A stretch of 11,435 nt of DNA from Verrucomicrobiota bacterium (GCA_022709625.1 JAKLIL010000029.1:1-11435), one strand, 5' to 3'. Counted from the first letter of the stretch, positions 1-7,079 are shown. The notes: generated by a model from the sequence alone, not told the origin. Made by a program: numbers and translations.

Positions 1-257
1 CCGAGCCGGGCCAGCAGGTGCTCAAGTCCATCGACGTGATCCTGCGCGAGCTGGGCAACCTCAAGCGCATTGGCGAGGAGTACGCCATGCAGGACGCAGG
101 CACCTTGTCGATTGCGACCACGCACACGCAAGCGCGCTACGTGCTGCCCGGGCTGGTGCCGTTCCTCGCGTTTTCCGCGCTGGGCTTGGCGGAGACGGTC
201 AGGGCTTGGACGGGCCGGAAACCAGCGGAACCGGAACGCCGTCCATCGTCCATTTGA
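1..257 (+). pseudogene. CysB-type LysR regulator, truncated remnant (5' end outside window)
   Basis: The frame is open from the left edge (codons from position 3) and stops at 257. Up to about position 161 it reads as the region between the DNA-binding and effector domains of CysB/Cbl-type LysR regulators. The hallmark is the segment IATTHTQARYVLP, which in CysB begins the sulfate/O-acetylserine-sensing domain. After that segment similarity ends: the next roughly 30 residues are unlike CysB, and about 200 residues of effector domain are missing. The other two plus frames over 160-260 do not resume the domain either. The reading frame runs into the 3' end of the convergent DUF3108 gene (stop at 199). 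I infer a gene truncated by deletion or rearrangement, or an assembly join. A protein keeping only the DNA-binding part would lack inducer sensing. Family assignment is strong; calling it a pseudogene is inference. Confidence 0.72.
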
Positions 258-969
258 CGAGCGTGGCCCGCACGGGGCCGAAGCGGGATTCCACGTCGGC
301 GTAGATGACCGCAGGCGTGCCCGTCGAGATCCAGACGGACTCGGGCCGATTGCGCGAAAACAGGGTGGGGGATTTGGACTTGGCCTGTACGGGGATGGCT
401 TTCAGCCGGCCCTGCGCCGTCCGGATGGATTTGGGCTCCCCGGTTTTGATTTCCAACTCGTGGATGGCGCCGTCCATGACTAGCCGGTAATCGCCGCCCA
501 CCTGCATGGGGCCGTTGGCCAGCACGTCGCGGAGATCGAAGAAGAACGACACCAGGTCGCGGGAACCTTTGGGCACGGCGGACCGGTACGAGGTTTTGGC
601 CAAGGCGTTGCTCCAGATGGCCAATCCCTGGTCGGGGTAGAGCACAAGCGTGTCGTCCTGGAAGAAATTCTTTTCGGCCACCTTCTTGACGACCGTGTAG
701 CGGGGGCCTTCCGCGGTCGGCTCGATTTTGCATTCGACCGTGGAGTCCACGGGATAGAGCAAGGCCACCCACGGCCGGTTCCAGAGGTGCAGGGAACGCG
801 TCGTCCGGCCGGCCGCGTCGATTTCGCTCCGGATGGTCATCGCGCCGACCGAAAGGCCCACCCAGGTCACGTCGTATTCCAGCAGTTCGCCGGAGGAGGC
901 GTGGGCAGGGGCCGCCGAGGCGAGCAATGCTGCGCCAAGGGCAGCAAGTATGGTGCGATTCAATTCCAT
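199..969 (-). CDS. DUF3108 domain-containing exported protein
   Basis: A 256-residue protein. The start at 969 is chosen because it opens a clear Sec signal peptide (residues 1-24, MELNRTILAALG..., cleavage after AHA); a longer in-frame extension upstream has no signal-peptide character. The mature part begins LLEYDVTWVGLSVG, the typical opening of the DUF3108 family (beta-rich periplasmic proteins of unknown role). It continues with other family-like stretches, such as FFFDLRDVLANG, and ends with a strand carrying DVESRFGPV. No lipobox and no membrane segment beyond the signal. No good Shine-Dalgarno sequence is visible; the bases before the start are C-rich. It is divergent from the barrel gene at 1278 and convergent with the CysB remnant, so probably monocistronic. 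Function unknown; an envelope role is inferred from the export signal and neighbours. Confidence 0.85.
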   Translation of the reverse strand: MELNRTILAALGAALLASAAPAHASSGELLEYDVTWVGLSVGAMTIRSEIDAAGRTTRSLHLWNRPWVALLYPVDSTVECKIEPTAEGPRYTVVKKVAEKNFFQDDTLVLYPDQGLAIWSNALAKTSYRSAVPKGSRDLVSFFFDLRDVLANGPMQVGGDYRLVMDGAIHELEIKTGEPKSIRTAQGRLKAIPVQAKSKSPTLFSRNRPESVWISTGTPAVIYADVESRFGPVRATLVKWTMDGVPVPLVSGPSKP

Positions 970-1277
970 GGGTGGGGGGCGCGGAGCATGATGTCGCAGG
1001 TTCCGCCGGCTGGCAAGCTCGGGCACGGAGGAATTCCAACCTATGAATCGATTGCCGGCCGAGATCGGGCCCCGGGCCCGAACGAAAACGAGGCGTAAAC
1101 CCGCAGCAACCACCCACCTCTCGAGCGTCGGGCTTCAACGTGTTTTTTATATTCTCGTTTTGAGCTTGATCATTCGAACCTTCCCGGTAGCATGGATATC
1201 CACACTGAAGATCATTCAACGACATGCGCGATGGGAGCGTGAGTGTTGCATTTCCGCTTTCGGTGGGCGGAGGAAGG
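970..1277. promoter_or_regulatory. Divergent intergenic region with an AT-rich island
   Basis: This 308-nt gap lies between the divergent DUF3108 and barrel genes, so both promoters should be here. The only clearly AT-rich stretch in the neighbourhood is 1139-1175. On the plus strand TTGATC (1166-1171) and TAGCAT (1188-1193), spaced 16 nt, each match 4 of 6 sigma-70 consensus bases. On the minus strand TATAAA appears in the same island without a convincing -35. These are weak matches, and core promoters in this lineage may differ. No RNA gene or coding sequence is supported here. Confidence 0.3.
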
Positions 1278-1973
1278 ATGGGTGCGATGAGGATCGGTCT
1301 GGCGGTTGCGGTGTTGGGGGCCCTGGCGCTGGTGGCCGGCGCGCAGGAATATGGTCGCGGTTCGCTCGGGGAGAGTGCAGGATTGGGGCAGGCGCCTCTG
1401 CCCAGGCCAAACTACGACATCCAGTTTCCCAGCGGGACCTGGGGCCTGAAAGTGGATCTGGGTTGGGCCAAGGTCGATTGGGACATCGGGCCGGCCGACG
1501 GATCAGAAACCCTCTTTGTTCCGGAGGTCTCGGTGTTCTATAAAATGGCCGACAGCGTCGACCTGAACTTGTCGGGCCTGTTTGCCTCGGCCGAGGACGA
1601 AGACGGCGAGTGGGGTCGAACCTCGGCCGACATGGCGCGTCTGGCGTTGGGCGTGCGCTATTGGTTCGACACGGGGACCCGCTTCACCCCCTACGGCGGC
1701 GGCGGCATCGGGTACTACGTGGTGGACGGCGACGTCGACAACACCCGCGAAGACGGGGAGGTCGTTCCGGTCGCGGACCTCTCGGTGAAAAACACGCCCG
1801 GGGCCTTCGTGGAAGGCGGGCTTGCCTACCAGGTCGCCGATGGATTCTTCGTCAACGTCCAGCTGTCCTACGATTTCCTGCTGGGCTCCGCCGATGCGAC
1901 CATCAACGGCGCAAGCGAGGATTTCAAGGTACGCGTTCTGGCGGCCAGCCTGGGCGCGACGTGGATGTTCTAA
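1278..1973 (+). CDS. Outer-membrane beta-barrel protein (OmpW/OmpA-like 8-strand type)
   Basis: About 231 residues. ATG at 1278 follows GGAGG (1269-1273) closely; a second in-frame ATG at 1287 with GGAAGG 9 nt upstream is equally plausible, and both give the signal peptide MRIGLAVAVLGALALVAGA cut before QE. The mature protein alternates short amphipathic strands with acidic loops (VDLGWAKVDWDIG, LALGVRYWFD, YGGGGIGYYVVDG, GAFVEGGLAYQVADGFF, VRVLAASLGATWMF). The GGGGIGYY turn and the C-terminal Phe are typical of small barrels folded by the BAM machinery. Length and strand number suit the OmpW/OMP_b-brl superfamily. It is the first gene of an apparent operon; the CsgG-like gene starts 18 nt downstream. 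Ligand or role cannot be read from the sequence. Confidence 0.85.
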   Translation: MGAMRIGLAVAVLGALALVAGAQEYGRGSLGESAGLGQAPLPRPNYDIQFPSGTWGLKVDLGWAKVDWDIGPADGSETLFVPEVSVFYKMADSVDLNLSGLFASAEDEDGEWGRTSADMARLALGVRYWFDTGTRFTPYGGGGIGYYVVDGDVDNTREDGEVVPVADLSVKNTPGAFVEGGLAYQVADGFFVNVQLSYDFLLGSADATINGASEDFKVRVLAASLGATWMF

Positions 1974-1991
1974 CGGCAAGGAGGCAAAGCA

Positions 1992-3200
1992 ATGAAAATC
2001 CGGCGTCGGGCATGGACAGGCGTAGCGACCATCCTCTTGAGCGGCTGGGCGGTCTTTCCGGTTTTGAGCGGCGCGCCCGTCTGGGCGGACGACGAAGAAA
2101 CCGCGCGGGACCACGTCAAGATCGAGAAGACCACGGCCAGCGGGGTGGAGGTAACGATCGTGGAGGGCATCGACGCCGCGGAACCCGAGGGCTACGTCGA
2201 GGCCACGCGCGTCACCACCAACACCGTGCGCGTGCCCGTGAAGGTGGTCACCAACGTGGTCCAGGTGCCGGTGGAAGCCGTTCCCCACAAGGCACGGCTG
2301 GCGGTTTTGCCCGCGGTATTTTCCCGGCACTTCCATCCGGTGTTCAAGTTCAGCGAGAAGATCGAGATGTCCGGACAGGCGAACCTCAAGATGATCTTCA
2401 CCACGGAGCGGGAATCGCGCATGGAGGCGCCGAGTTTCACGCTGTCTCTCGCCGAAGCGTTCGTGAATTCCCGCAAGTTCGACGTGCTGGAGCGCGCCCG
2501 GCTGAAAGAAACCCTCCAGGAAATCGATTTCGGCGAAAGCGACTATGCCGACGCCGCGAAAGTCGTGCCGATGGGCCGGGCGCTGAATGCGGAATACGTC
2601 GTGTTGCCGGAGATCGAAGTCATCCATCTCGTGGCGGAGGTCAAGGACGTCCCCTACGTGGACACGGTTGTGCCGGAACTGAAAGGCAAGATGATCGTGC
2701 GGATCCGGGTGGCCGACACCGCCAGCACGAAAATGGCGGCGGCATTTACCGAGGAAGTCCAGGTCGAACGGAAGCTCAAGGCCAACAATTCCTTCCTGGA
2801 AAGCGAGATCAACAACCTCGTGATGGATCTGTACAAGGCCGCCGGCCTGCGATCTCTCCACCGCACGCTGGAGGCGATCTATCCGGTGCGCCTGCTGGAG
2901 GTAACGGACGGCAAGGCCGTTCTGAACCGGGGCGAAGGCGCCATCCTGGCGGGCGACGAGTTCGAGGTGTATTCTTTGGGCAAAACCTACGTGGATCCGG
3001 ACACGGGCGAAATGCTTGGCCAGGGCGAAAGCAAGGTCGCGGTCCTCAAGGTTGTCCGCGTGGCGCCGAAATTCTCGGAGGCGGAAATCGTGGAAGGGAC
3101 CGATCGACTGGGGGGCGACCTGAAGGGCTTCCTCTGCCGCGAGAGCGCCCAGTCCATCGGAAAGAAGACGCAGCTCGAACAATCCCCGATTGCCTGGTAA
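1992..3200 (+). CDS. CsgG-family protein with C-terminal FlgT-C-like domain
   Basis: 402 residues; AAGGAGG at 1978-1984 sits 7 nt before the ATG. Residues 1-32 are a signal peptide (cleaved after VWA) and no lipobox Cys is present, unlike curli CsgG, which is a lipoprotein. Residues 72-97 form a Val/Thr/Pro-rich imperfect tandem (TNTVRVPVKV then TNVVQVPVEA). The core, about 100-290, matches the CsgG fold: strand ARLAVLPAVF, helix LAEAFVNSRKFDVLERARL, ALNAEYVVLPEI, then a VRIRVAD strand. Residues 298-370 (LLEVTDGKAVLNRGEGAILAGDEFEVY... DPDTGEMLG...VLKVVRV) resemble the C-terminal domain of FlgT-like proteins. The downstream YcfL and LpoB-family genes follow with tiny gaps, so co-expression is expected. 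It may be a periplasmic assembly factor rather than a secretion pore, because it lacks a lipid anchor. Family call firm, role uncertain. Confidence 0.82.
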   Translation: MKIRRRAWTGVATILLSGWAVFPVLSGAPVWADDEETARDHVKIEKTTASGVEVTIVEGIDAAEPEGYVEATRVTTNTVRVPVKVVTNVVQVPVEAVPHKARLAVLPAVFSRHFHPVFKFSEKIEMSGQANLKMIFTTERESRMEAPSFTLSLAEAFVNSRKFDVLERARLKETLQEIDFGESDYADAAKVVPMGRALNAEYVVLPEIEVIHLVAEVKDVPYVDTVVPELKGKMIVRIRVADTASTKMAAAFTEEVQVERKLKANNSFLESEINNLVMDLYKAAGLRSLHRTLEAIYPVRLLEVTDGKAVLNRGEGAILAGDEFEVYSLGKTYVDPDTGEMLGQGESKVAVLKVVRVAPKFSEAEIVEGTDRLGGDLKGFLCRESAQSIGKKTQLEQSPIAW

Positions 3201-3210
3201 GGAGAAACAC

Positions 3211-3633
3211 GTGAAAAGATGCAAATGGCTTGCTCTGGGTCTGGCGCTGGGCTTGGCCGCCGGATGCGCGTCGAATCCCTTTGCGCCGCTGACGGTGGAG
3301 AAGATTGGCGGCCAATACCAGGTGGAGAACCATCTGCTGGTGTTGCGAAACCACATCCGCTTGGACGAGCGCAGCGTGGACCGCAATGAAAACGACCTGC
3401 TGATTGCACAGTTGCGCGGGCGGAACATCGGCAATCGGGACTTCCATTACGAATACCGGTTCATTTGGATGGATGCCCGGGGCCTGGTGGTAACTACTGG
3501 GCGGACCGGCGATTGGCGCCAGGGGCGGGCGACGGCCAAGCAGGACATGTTCCTGCAGGCCACGGCGCCGACGCCCGACGTCGTGGATTTCCTGTGCGAG
3601 GTGCGGTTCCGCCGCGATGGGTCGCGGTGGTGA
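3211..3633 (+). CDS. YcfL-family (DUF1425) lipoprotein
   Basis: 140 residues from a GTG start; AAGGAG at 3199-3204 lies 6 nt upstream and overlaps the previous stop codon, which decides the start. The N-terminus KRCKWLALGLALGLAAGC is a lipoprotein signal with the lipidated Cys at residue 19. The body is a single beta-sandwich-like domain with LLVLRNHIRLDERSV, LLIAQLRGRNIGNRDFHYEYRF and WMDARGLVV. That pattern (short strands around N, L and YRF/W residues) fits the YcfL/DUF1425 family, small periplasmic lipoproteins encoded beside lpoB in enterobacteria. The same YcfL-then-LpoB order is seen here, 11 nt apart. The position of the pair next to a CsgG-like gene suggests an envelope assembly module. 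Molecular role of YcfL is not established. Confidence 0.78.
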   Translation: MKRCKWLALGLALGLAAGCASNPFAPLTVEKIGGQYQVENHLLVLRNHIRLDERSVDRNENDLLIAQLRGRNIGNRDFHYEYRFIWMDARGLVVTTGRTGDWRQGRATAKQDMFLQATAPTPDVVDFLCEVRFRRDGSRW

Positions 3634-3644
3634 AGGAGAAGGCG

Positions 3645-4247
3645 ATGAAAAAACACCTGTTGGCGTTGGCGTGGATTCCGGTAGTGCTGGGTTGGGCGGG
3701 ATGCGCGACCCCGGGCGATGAAACCGCCTATCGCGATTCCAGCGAAGTCGAACGCCGTTTCCAGACGAGGCGGGTCGATCCCAACGACTACAACGTCGTG
3801 GTCGTCCGGATGGTGGAATCGATGTTGAACAAAGTCTTGCAAAACGAACAGGGCGGCAAGCCCCTGATCGTGCTGGGCAACGTGTTCAACAACACGCCGC
3901 ACAACGTGCGCACGGAGATGTTGGCGAACAAGATCGAGGTGGAAATACTGCGGGCGGGCACGGTCGAGTTTTCCGCCGCCACCAGCGAGGCCCGCCGGGG
4001 CGGGGATTCCGGCAGCGTTTTCCGGCAGCTCGAGTTCCAGAACGAATCGGGCCACGTGGATCCCGCCACCATGCAGAAGTACGGCGGCATCGCCGGCGCC
4101 CAATACGTCCTTTATGGGTTCGTGGAGAACGTCGAAACCCGGTCGGATCGTACCCAGGCCTATTTCTCGTTCATCATGAAGCTGCATTCCGTGCGCACAG
4201 GCAAAGTCATTTGGGCCGAAGAGTCGGAAATCACCAAGGTGCTTTGA
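3645..4247 (+). CDS. LpoB-family lipoprotein (penicillin-binding protein activator type)
   Basis: 200 residues; AAGGAG at 3633-3638 is 6 nt before the ATG, overlapping the ycfL-like stop. Signal peptide with lipobox GWAGC, Cys at residue 20. After a short tether (about 21-45, much shorter than the roughly 50-residue Pro-rich linker of E. coli LpoB) comes the LpoB domain. Markers are VVVRMVESMLNKVL, PLIVLGNVFNNTPHNV, GIAGAQYVLYGFV (149-160) and TGKVIWAEESEI (185-196), which parallel the E. coli LpoB segments NVGAQYVLY and TGEIIWSG. In enterobacteria LpoB reaches through peptidoglycan to stimulate PBP1B. No penicillin-binding protein is in the window, so the partner is unknown, and the short tether may change what it can reach. 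It is the last gene of the operon beginning at 1278; 128 nt follow before the next gene. Confidence 0.85.
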   Translation: MKKHLLALAWIPVVLGWAGCATPGDETAYRDSSEVERRFQTRRVDPNDYNVVVVRMVESMLNKVLQNEQGGKPLIVLGNVFNNTPHNVRTEMLANKIEVEILRAGTVEFSAATSEARRGGDSGSVFRQLEFQNESGHVDPATMQKYGGIAGAQYVLYGFVENVETRSDRTQAYFSFIMKLHSVRTGKVIWAEESEITKVL

Positions 4248-4375
4248 CCGGTCGCGCTTGTGGATCCGGTGGCGCAACGGCTTGTTCACGTGGAAGACGA
4301 AAAGAGCATTGCATTAATTCACGCCCGCGATCATTGATATGCAATACGCGAGCGATATCGGAGGAGAGAAACGGC

Positions 4376-5512
4376 ATGAAGCTTAATGGATGGTTGGCGG
4401 GATGCATCGGGGCGCTCGTGGCGCTGCCTCTGGCGAGGGCGCAAGAGGCCGACAAGCCGGCCTGCGCGGTACTGACCTTCACCGGGCGGGGCAACGTCTC
4501 CGCTTCGGACGCGGACATGCTCAGCGACCGGTTTGCCATCGAGTTCGACAAGCTGGGCCAATACAAGCTCATTGCCCGCGCCCGGATGAAGGACATCCTG
4601 GCCGAGCAGGCGTTTTCGACCTCGAAACCCTGCGCGGCGAGCGAGTGCGCCGTGGAGGCGGGCCAGATGCTGGGCGTGCGCTACATGGTCTACGGCAGCA
4701 TCGGCAAGATCGGCGAGATCTACTCCATCAACAGCTTCATGGTGGACGTGGAGACCGCCCTGCAGGTACGCAGCGCCACGAGCGACACCCGCGGCGGCAT
4801 CGAAGACGCCCTGACGGTGCTGATGGCCGCCAATGCGGCGGAATTGCTGGGGAAGGAGGCCCCGAAGAAGACCCAGGCGCCCCGCCCGGCAGTTGCCGAC
4901 GAATCGCGCCGCGAGGATCCCAACGAGCCCATGACGATGCATGGCGGTTCCCCCCCGGCGGCGCGGTCCCCCTATTCCCCGCGCGTGCCGGCCGCCGAAT
5001 CCCCCGGCACCGATGGATTCCGCTTTGCCCTCGGCCTGACGTATATGAGCGGGCTGACCGAGGTGAGCGACTTCATCTTCGACGAAGTGGACGCGGAGGA
5101 TGAACTTGTGGTCCCGGTCGGTCTTTCCTTCGTCGCCGGTTACGAATTCAGCCATGGTTCGAGGATCGCGTTCGATCTGGGGCCGGCCGCCGTCATCCTG
5201 CTGAATTCGGAACTCGAGTACTGGGACGTTCCGCTGGGATTGAGCTATGGGTTCACGTTCATTCCGGCGGCATCCGTTTCTCCCTATGCCCGCGTTGGAT
5301 TCAAGTACCATATCGTCGGGGGGGGGGATTGGGTCGGCGATTCAACCCCCGGCTTCTTCGTTGCCGCCGGCATCGAATTCGCGCGCACCAAGCCGGTCGG
5401 CTTCGGCCTGGAAATCGCCTACGATGCTTCCGAAATCAACCTGACGGAATCCTATTGGGAGGAGGGGGTCAGGCCCGGGCAAGTGCTGGTCAGCGCGCGC
5501 GCCGTGTTCTAA
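4376..5512 (+). CDS. CsgG/LpoB-like head fused to C-terminal outer-membrane barrel (copy A)
   Basis: 378 residues; GGAGGAGA at 4360-4367, 8 nt before the ATG, picks this start over a longer upstream frame. Signal peptide 1-22 (cut after ARA). Residues 28-155 are a CsgG-type domain: CAVLTF, a helix with LSDRFAIEFDKLG, the pair C86/C91 in CAASEC, GQMLGVRYMVYGSIGKIG and FMVDVETA. Residues 160-212 are a low-complexity Pro/Ala/charged linker. Residues 214-378 show amphipathic strands (FALGLTYMSG, GLSFVAGYEF, PLGLSYGFTF, YARVGFKYHIVGGG, FVAAGIEFA, VLVSARAVF) ending in Phe, as expected for a BAM-folded barrel. A G10 tract at 5318-5327 (Gly315-317) is a possible slippage site. The head is about 90% identical in protein to copy B at 7111-8313, but linker and barrel are not. 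Whether the head is periplasmic is inferred. Confidence 0.82.
   Translation: MKLNGWLAGCIGALVALPLARAQEADKPACAVLTFTGRGNVSASDADMLSDRFAIEFDKLGQYKLIARARMKDILAEQAFSTSKPCAASECAVEAGQMLGVRYMVYGSIGKIGEIYSINSFMVDVETALQVRSATSDTRGGIEDALTVLMAANAAELLGKEAPKKTQAPRPAVADESRREDPNEPMTMHGGSPPAARSPYSPRVPAAESPGTDGFRFALGLTYMSGLTEVSDFIFDEVDAEDELVVPVGLSFVAGYEFSHGSRIAFDLGPAAVILLNSELEYWDVPLGLSYGFTFIPAASVSPYARVGFKYHIVGGGDWVGDSTPGFFVAAGIEFARTKPVGFGLEIAYDASEINLTESYWEEGVRPGQVLVSARAVF
4514..4836 (+). repeat. Inverted repeat arm A (head-domain DNA, pairs with 7829-8151)
   Basis: The 323 bases coding the core of the CsgG-like head align without gaps to the reverse complement of 7829-8151. By hand I count about 36 mismatches (roughly 89% identity), most at third codon positions. 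Similarity falls sharply on both sides: upstream only the protein pattern is shared, and downstream the linkers are unrelated. Confidence 0.85.
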
Positions 5513-5531
5513 ACCCGTCGGATCTATCCCT

Positions 5532-5560
5532 TGAATCGTCTGGCTGACAGGAGCGATTCA
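5532..5560 (+). terminator. Possible terminator hairpin after copy A
   Basis: TGAATCG (5532-5538) pairs perfectly with CGATTCA (5554-5560), and the 15-nt loop can form a further CTG/CAG pairing (5540-5542 with 5548-5550). It lies 19 nt after the stop codon of copy A. There is no following U-run, so it is not a classical intrinsic terminator; it could be an RNA 3'-end stabiliser. Confidence 0.35.
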
Positions 5561-5586
5561 TAGCGGCAGGCAGGCGACGGGCCGGG

Positions 5587-5814
5587 ATGGAACTGCGGCT
5601 TGTTGGCGCGCGTCCGACGCGGGTCTTTGCCTCCGGTGCGCTTGCCGAGGCCGTCCACAAATCCGCCTGCGCAGTGCTCGCGTTCGAGGTCCACGGGGAG
5701 ATTGCCGCGGTGGACGCGGAAATGCCGAGCAACCGGTTCGCCCTCGAATTCGACCAGTTGGGACAGTCCATCCTTGTCAACCGCGCGCGGACGAGGGACA
5801 TCCTGCAGCCCCAG
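5587..5814 (+). pseudogene. Truncated CsgG/LpoB-like head fragment (copy D)
   Basis: Reading from ATG 5587, residues about 26-76 (SACAVLAFEVHGEIAAVDAE, then SNRFALEFDQLGQ and RARTRDILQ) align with residues 28-77 of copy A (PACAVLTF..., SDRFAIEFDKLGQ, RARMKDILA). Identity looks near half, far lower than between copies A and B. The first 20 residues resemble a decayed signal peptide (MELRLVGARPTRVFASGALA). After about 5814 homology stops just before the position of the C-x4-C pair; the frame stays open to 6156, but its sequence matches neither a CsgG head nor a barrel. I saw no resumption in the other frames. It is a 5' fragment of an older family member cut off by a rearrangement, in the same direction as copy A. 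A short expressed peptide cannot be excluded but is unlikely. Confidence 0.68.
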
Positions 5815-5953
5815 CGGCTCCCGATGCGCCACTTCAGGCTACAAAGAATCAGCCCCTGCGGTTGGACTGAAACAACATCCGCACCCAGTGGACGCAGGAT
5901 TGGGGTTCCTATGGTTGGCCGGGTCCGGTTGCCGTTTTCCCGGCCACTCCCCC

Positions 5954-7079
5954 AAAAGCATCGCCAGAGGAAAGATTGGACAGCGGAAACGCGACATATT
6001 CCGCATTCACATCCTCTTCGGAGTCCTTCAGCTCGGGATCGTCCTCGTTGCTATGCAGGGCAAGACCGAGGCTCGGCGAAAAATCCCAGCCGTTGTCCCA
6101 CCGCCAGCGATGGCCTGCTGCGGCTTCCGGCAAGGCGGCCAAGTCATCCTCGTTGATCAATTCCTTGCCATGGCCTTTCCCCAATCCAAGGAAGAAGGAA
6201 TTCCCCTTCGGCATAAAAAACATATTATGCCGGCCAACACCCCCGGATTGTCGTCCAGCAAGGGCGTCGCGCCCGCCGTCAAGGCCAGATGGCCGAATTG
6301 CGCTTCAAGTCCGCTCAATTCCGTAAAGGTGGATAAGCCAAAGCGCGCCCGCAGAACGAAATTCCGGTCGGCCCGGTTTTGCCGCCTTGGGAAGCTGGAA
6401 TCGTCCGGCCGAATCGCCGGCCCCGCGGCCTGCTCCGGCGCCAGGCAGGATGAAGATCCGGCCTGTGCCAATACCGCCGGCATCGATGCAGTTGCTTCGG
6501 CCGCAGGACGGGATAGTAACTGGCGCGGTCGACGTGCCGCGGTGGAGGCAGGCCCAGCCGGCGAAGCTGGAGGACCGCATATTCATCGATCAGCCGGGCT
6601 CCGCACAAATCGACCAGGTTGAAGATATCGTCCGCGCTGCCGCGGGCGTGTTCTTCGACGGTGGCGTCGGCGGCGCCGGATTCGACGTCCACGAGCTTGA
6701 GCGTCATGGAATAGGCCGCGCCCAGTTGGCCGATGGTGCCGATGATCATCTTTGCGGCGGACGATGGTTTGCCGAACTCGACGGCGCATTGGGCGCTGGC
6801 GCAGGCCTCGCCGAGGCTGGCTTGGATTTCGGCGAGGAGCTTGTCCATGTCCTCGCGGACATCCATCTGGAACCACCCGCTGCGGCCTATCTGTGCACGG
6901 AGGGTTTACGTGAGCACTTCGGCGGAGGCGGCGGGAACGGCCAGCGGGGTCAGGCGTCAGATCGCCGCGGTCGGCGGGCGGTGTCCGACGGGCGGCCGGG
7001 GCCGGTCGAGCGTTGTGGTTTGGGCCGTGGCGGTGCCAGCGGCCAGAAGAGAAATCAGCGCGATGCGGATTTGGCGCAT
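5954..7079 (-). pseudogene. Decayed CsgG/LpoB-like head plus barrel gene (copy C)
   Basis: Starts at ATG 7079 with a good signal peptide (MRQIRIALISLLAAGTATAQ), 31 nt after the stop of copy B, same strand. In that one frame it meets TGA at 6957-6959 and TAA at 6906-6908, between which the family motif LTPLAVPAASAEVLT is readable. It then continues as a head domain (MDVREDMDKLLAEIQ, CASAQC, MIIGTIGQLG, LKLVDVESG). A frameshift in the Ala/Pro-rich linker (about 6363-6530) moves the barrel (FVLRARFGLSTFTELSGLEA) to a second frame. A second shift at the T6 run (plus-strand A6, 6215-6220) moves the rest (GHRWRWDNGWDFSPSLGLAL) to a third. The barrel aligns with that of copy B (VSPRVGLSMSSGLAGLEI; GYRWRSPGGWELSLGLGV). 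There is no PEGA domain. Homology ends near 5954. Four lesions make loss of function very likely. Confidence 0.82.

Noticed and set aside
1610..3214. 534-codon plus-strand frame overlapping two genes
   Set aside because: Gly/Arg-rich out-of-frame reading across the barrel and CsgG-like genes; both real genes have signal peptides, RBSs and domains in other frames.
1503..3434. 643-codon open frame on the minus strand
   Set aside because: It is antisense to the barrel, CsgG-like and ycfL-like genes, has low-complexity His/Arg/Asp-rich composition and no family resemblance; typical of GC-rich antisense frames.
6906..6959. Stop-codon readthrough or recoding of TGA and TAA in copy C
   Set aside because: Two different stop codons plus two downstream frameshifts make decay far more likely than recoding, and no recoding signal is visible.
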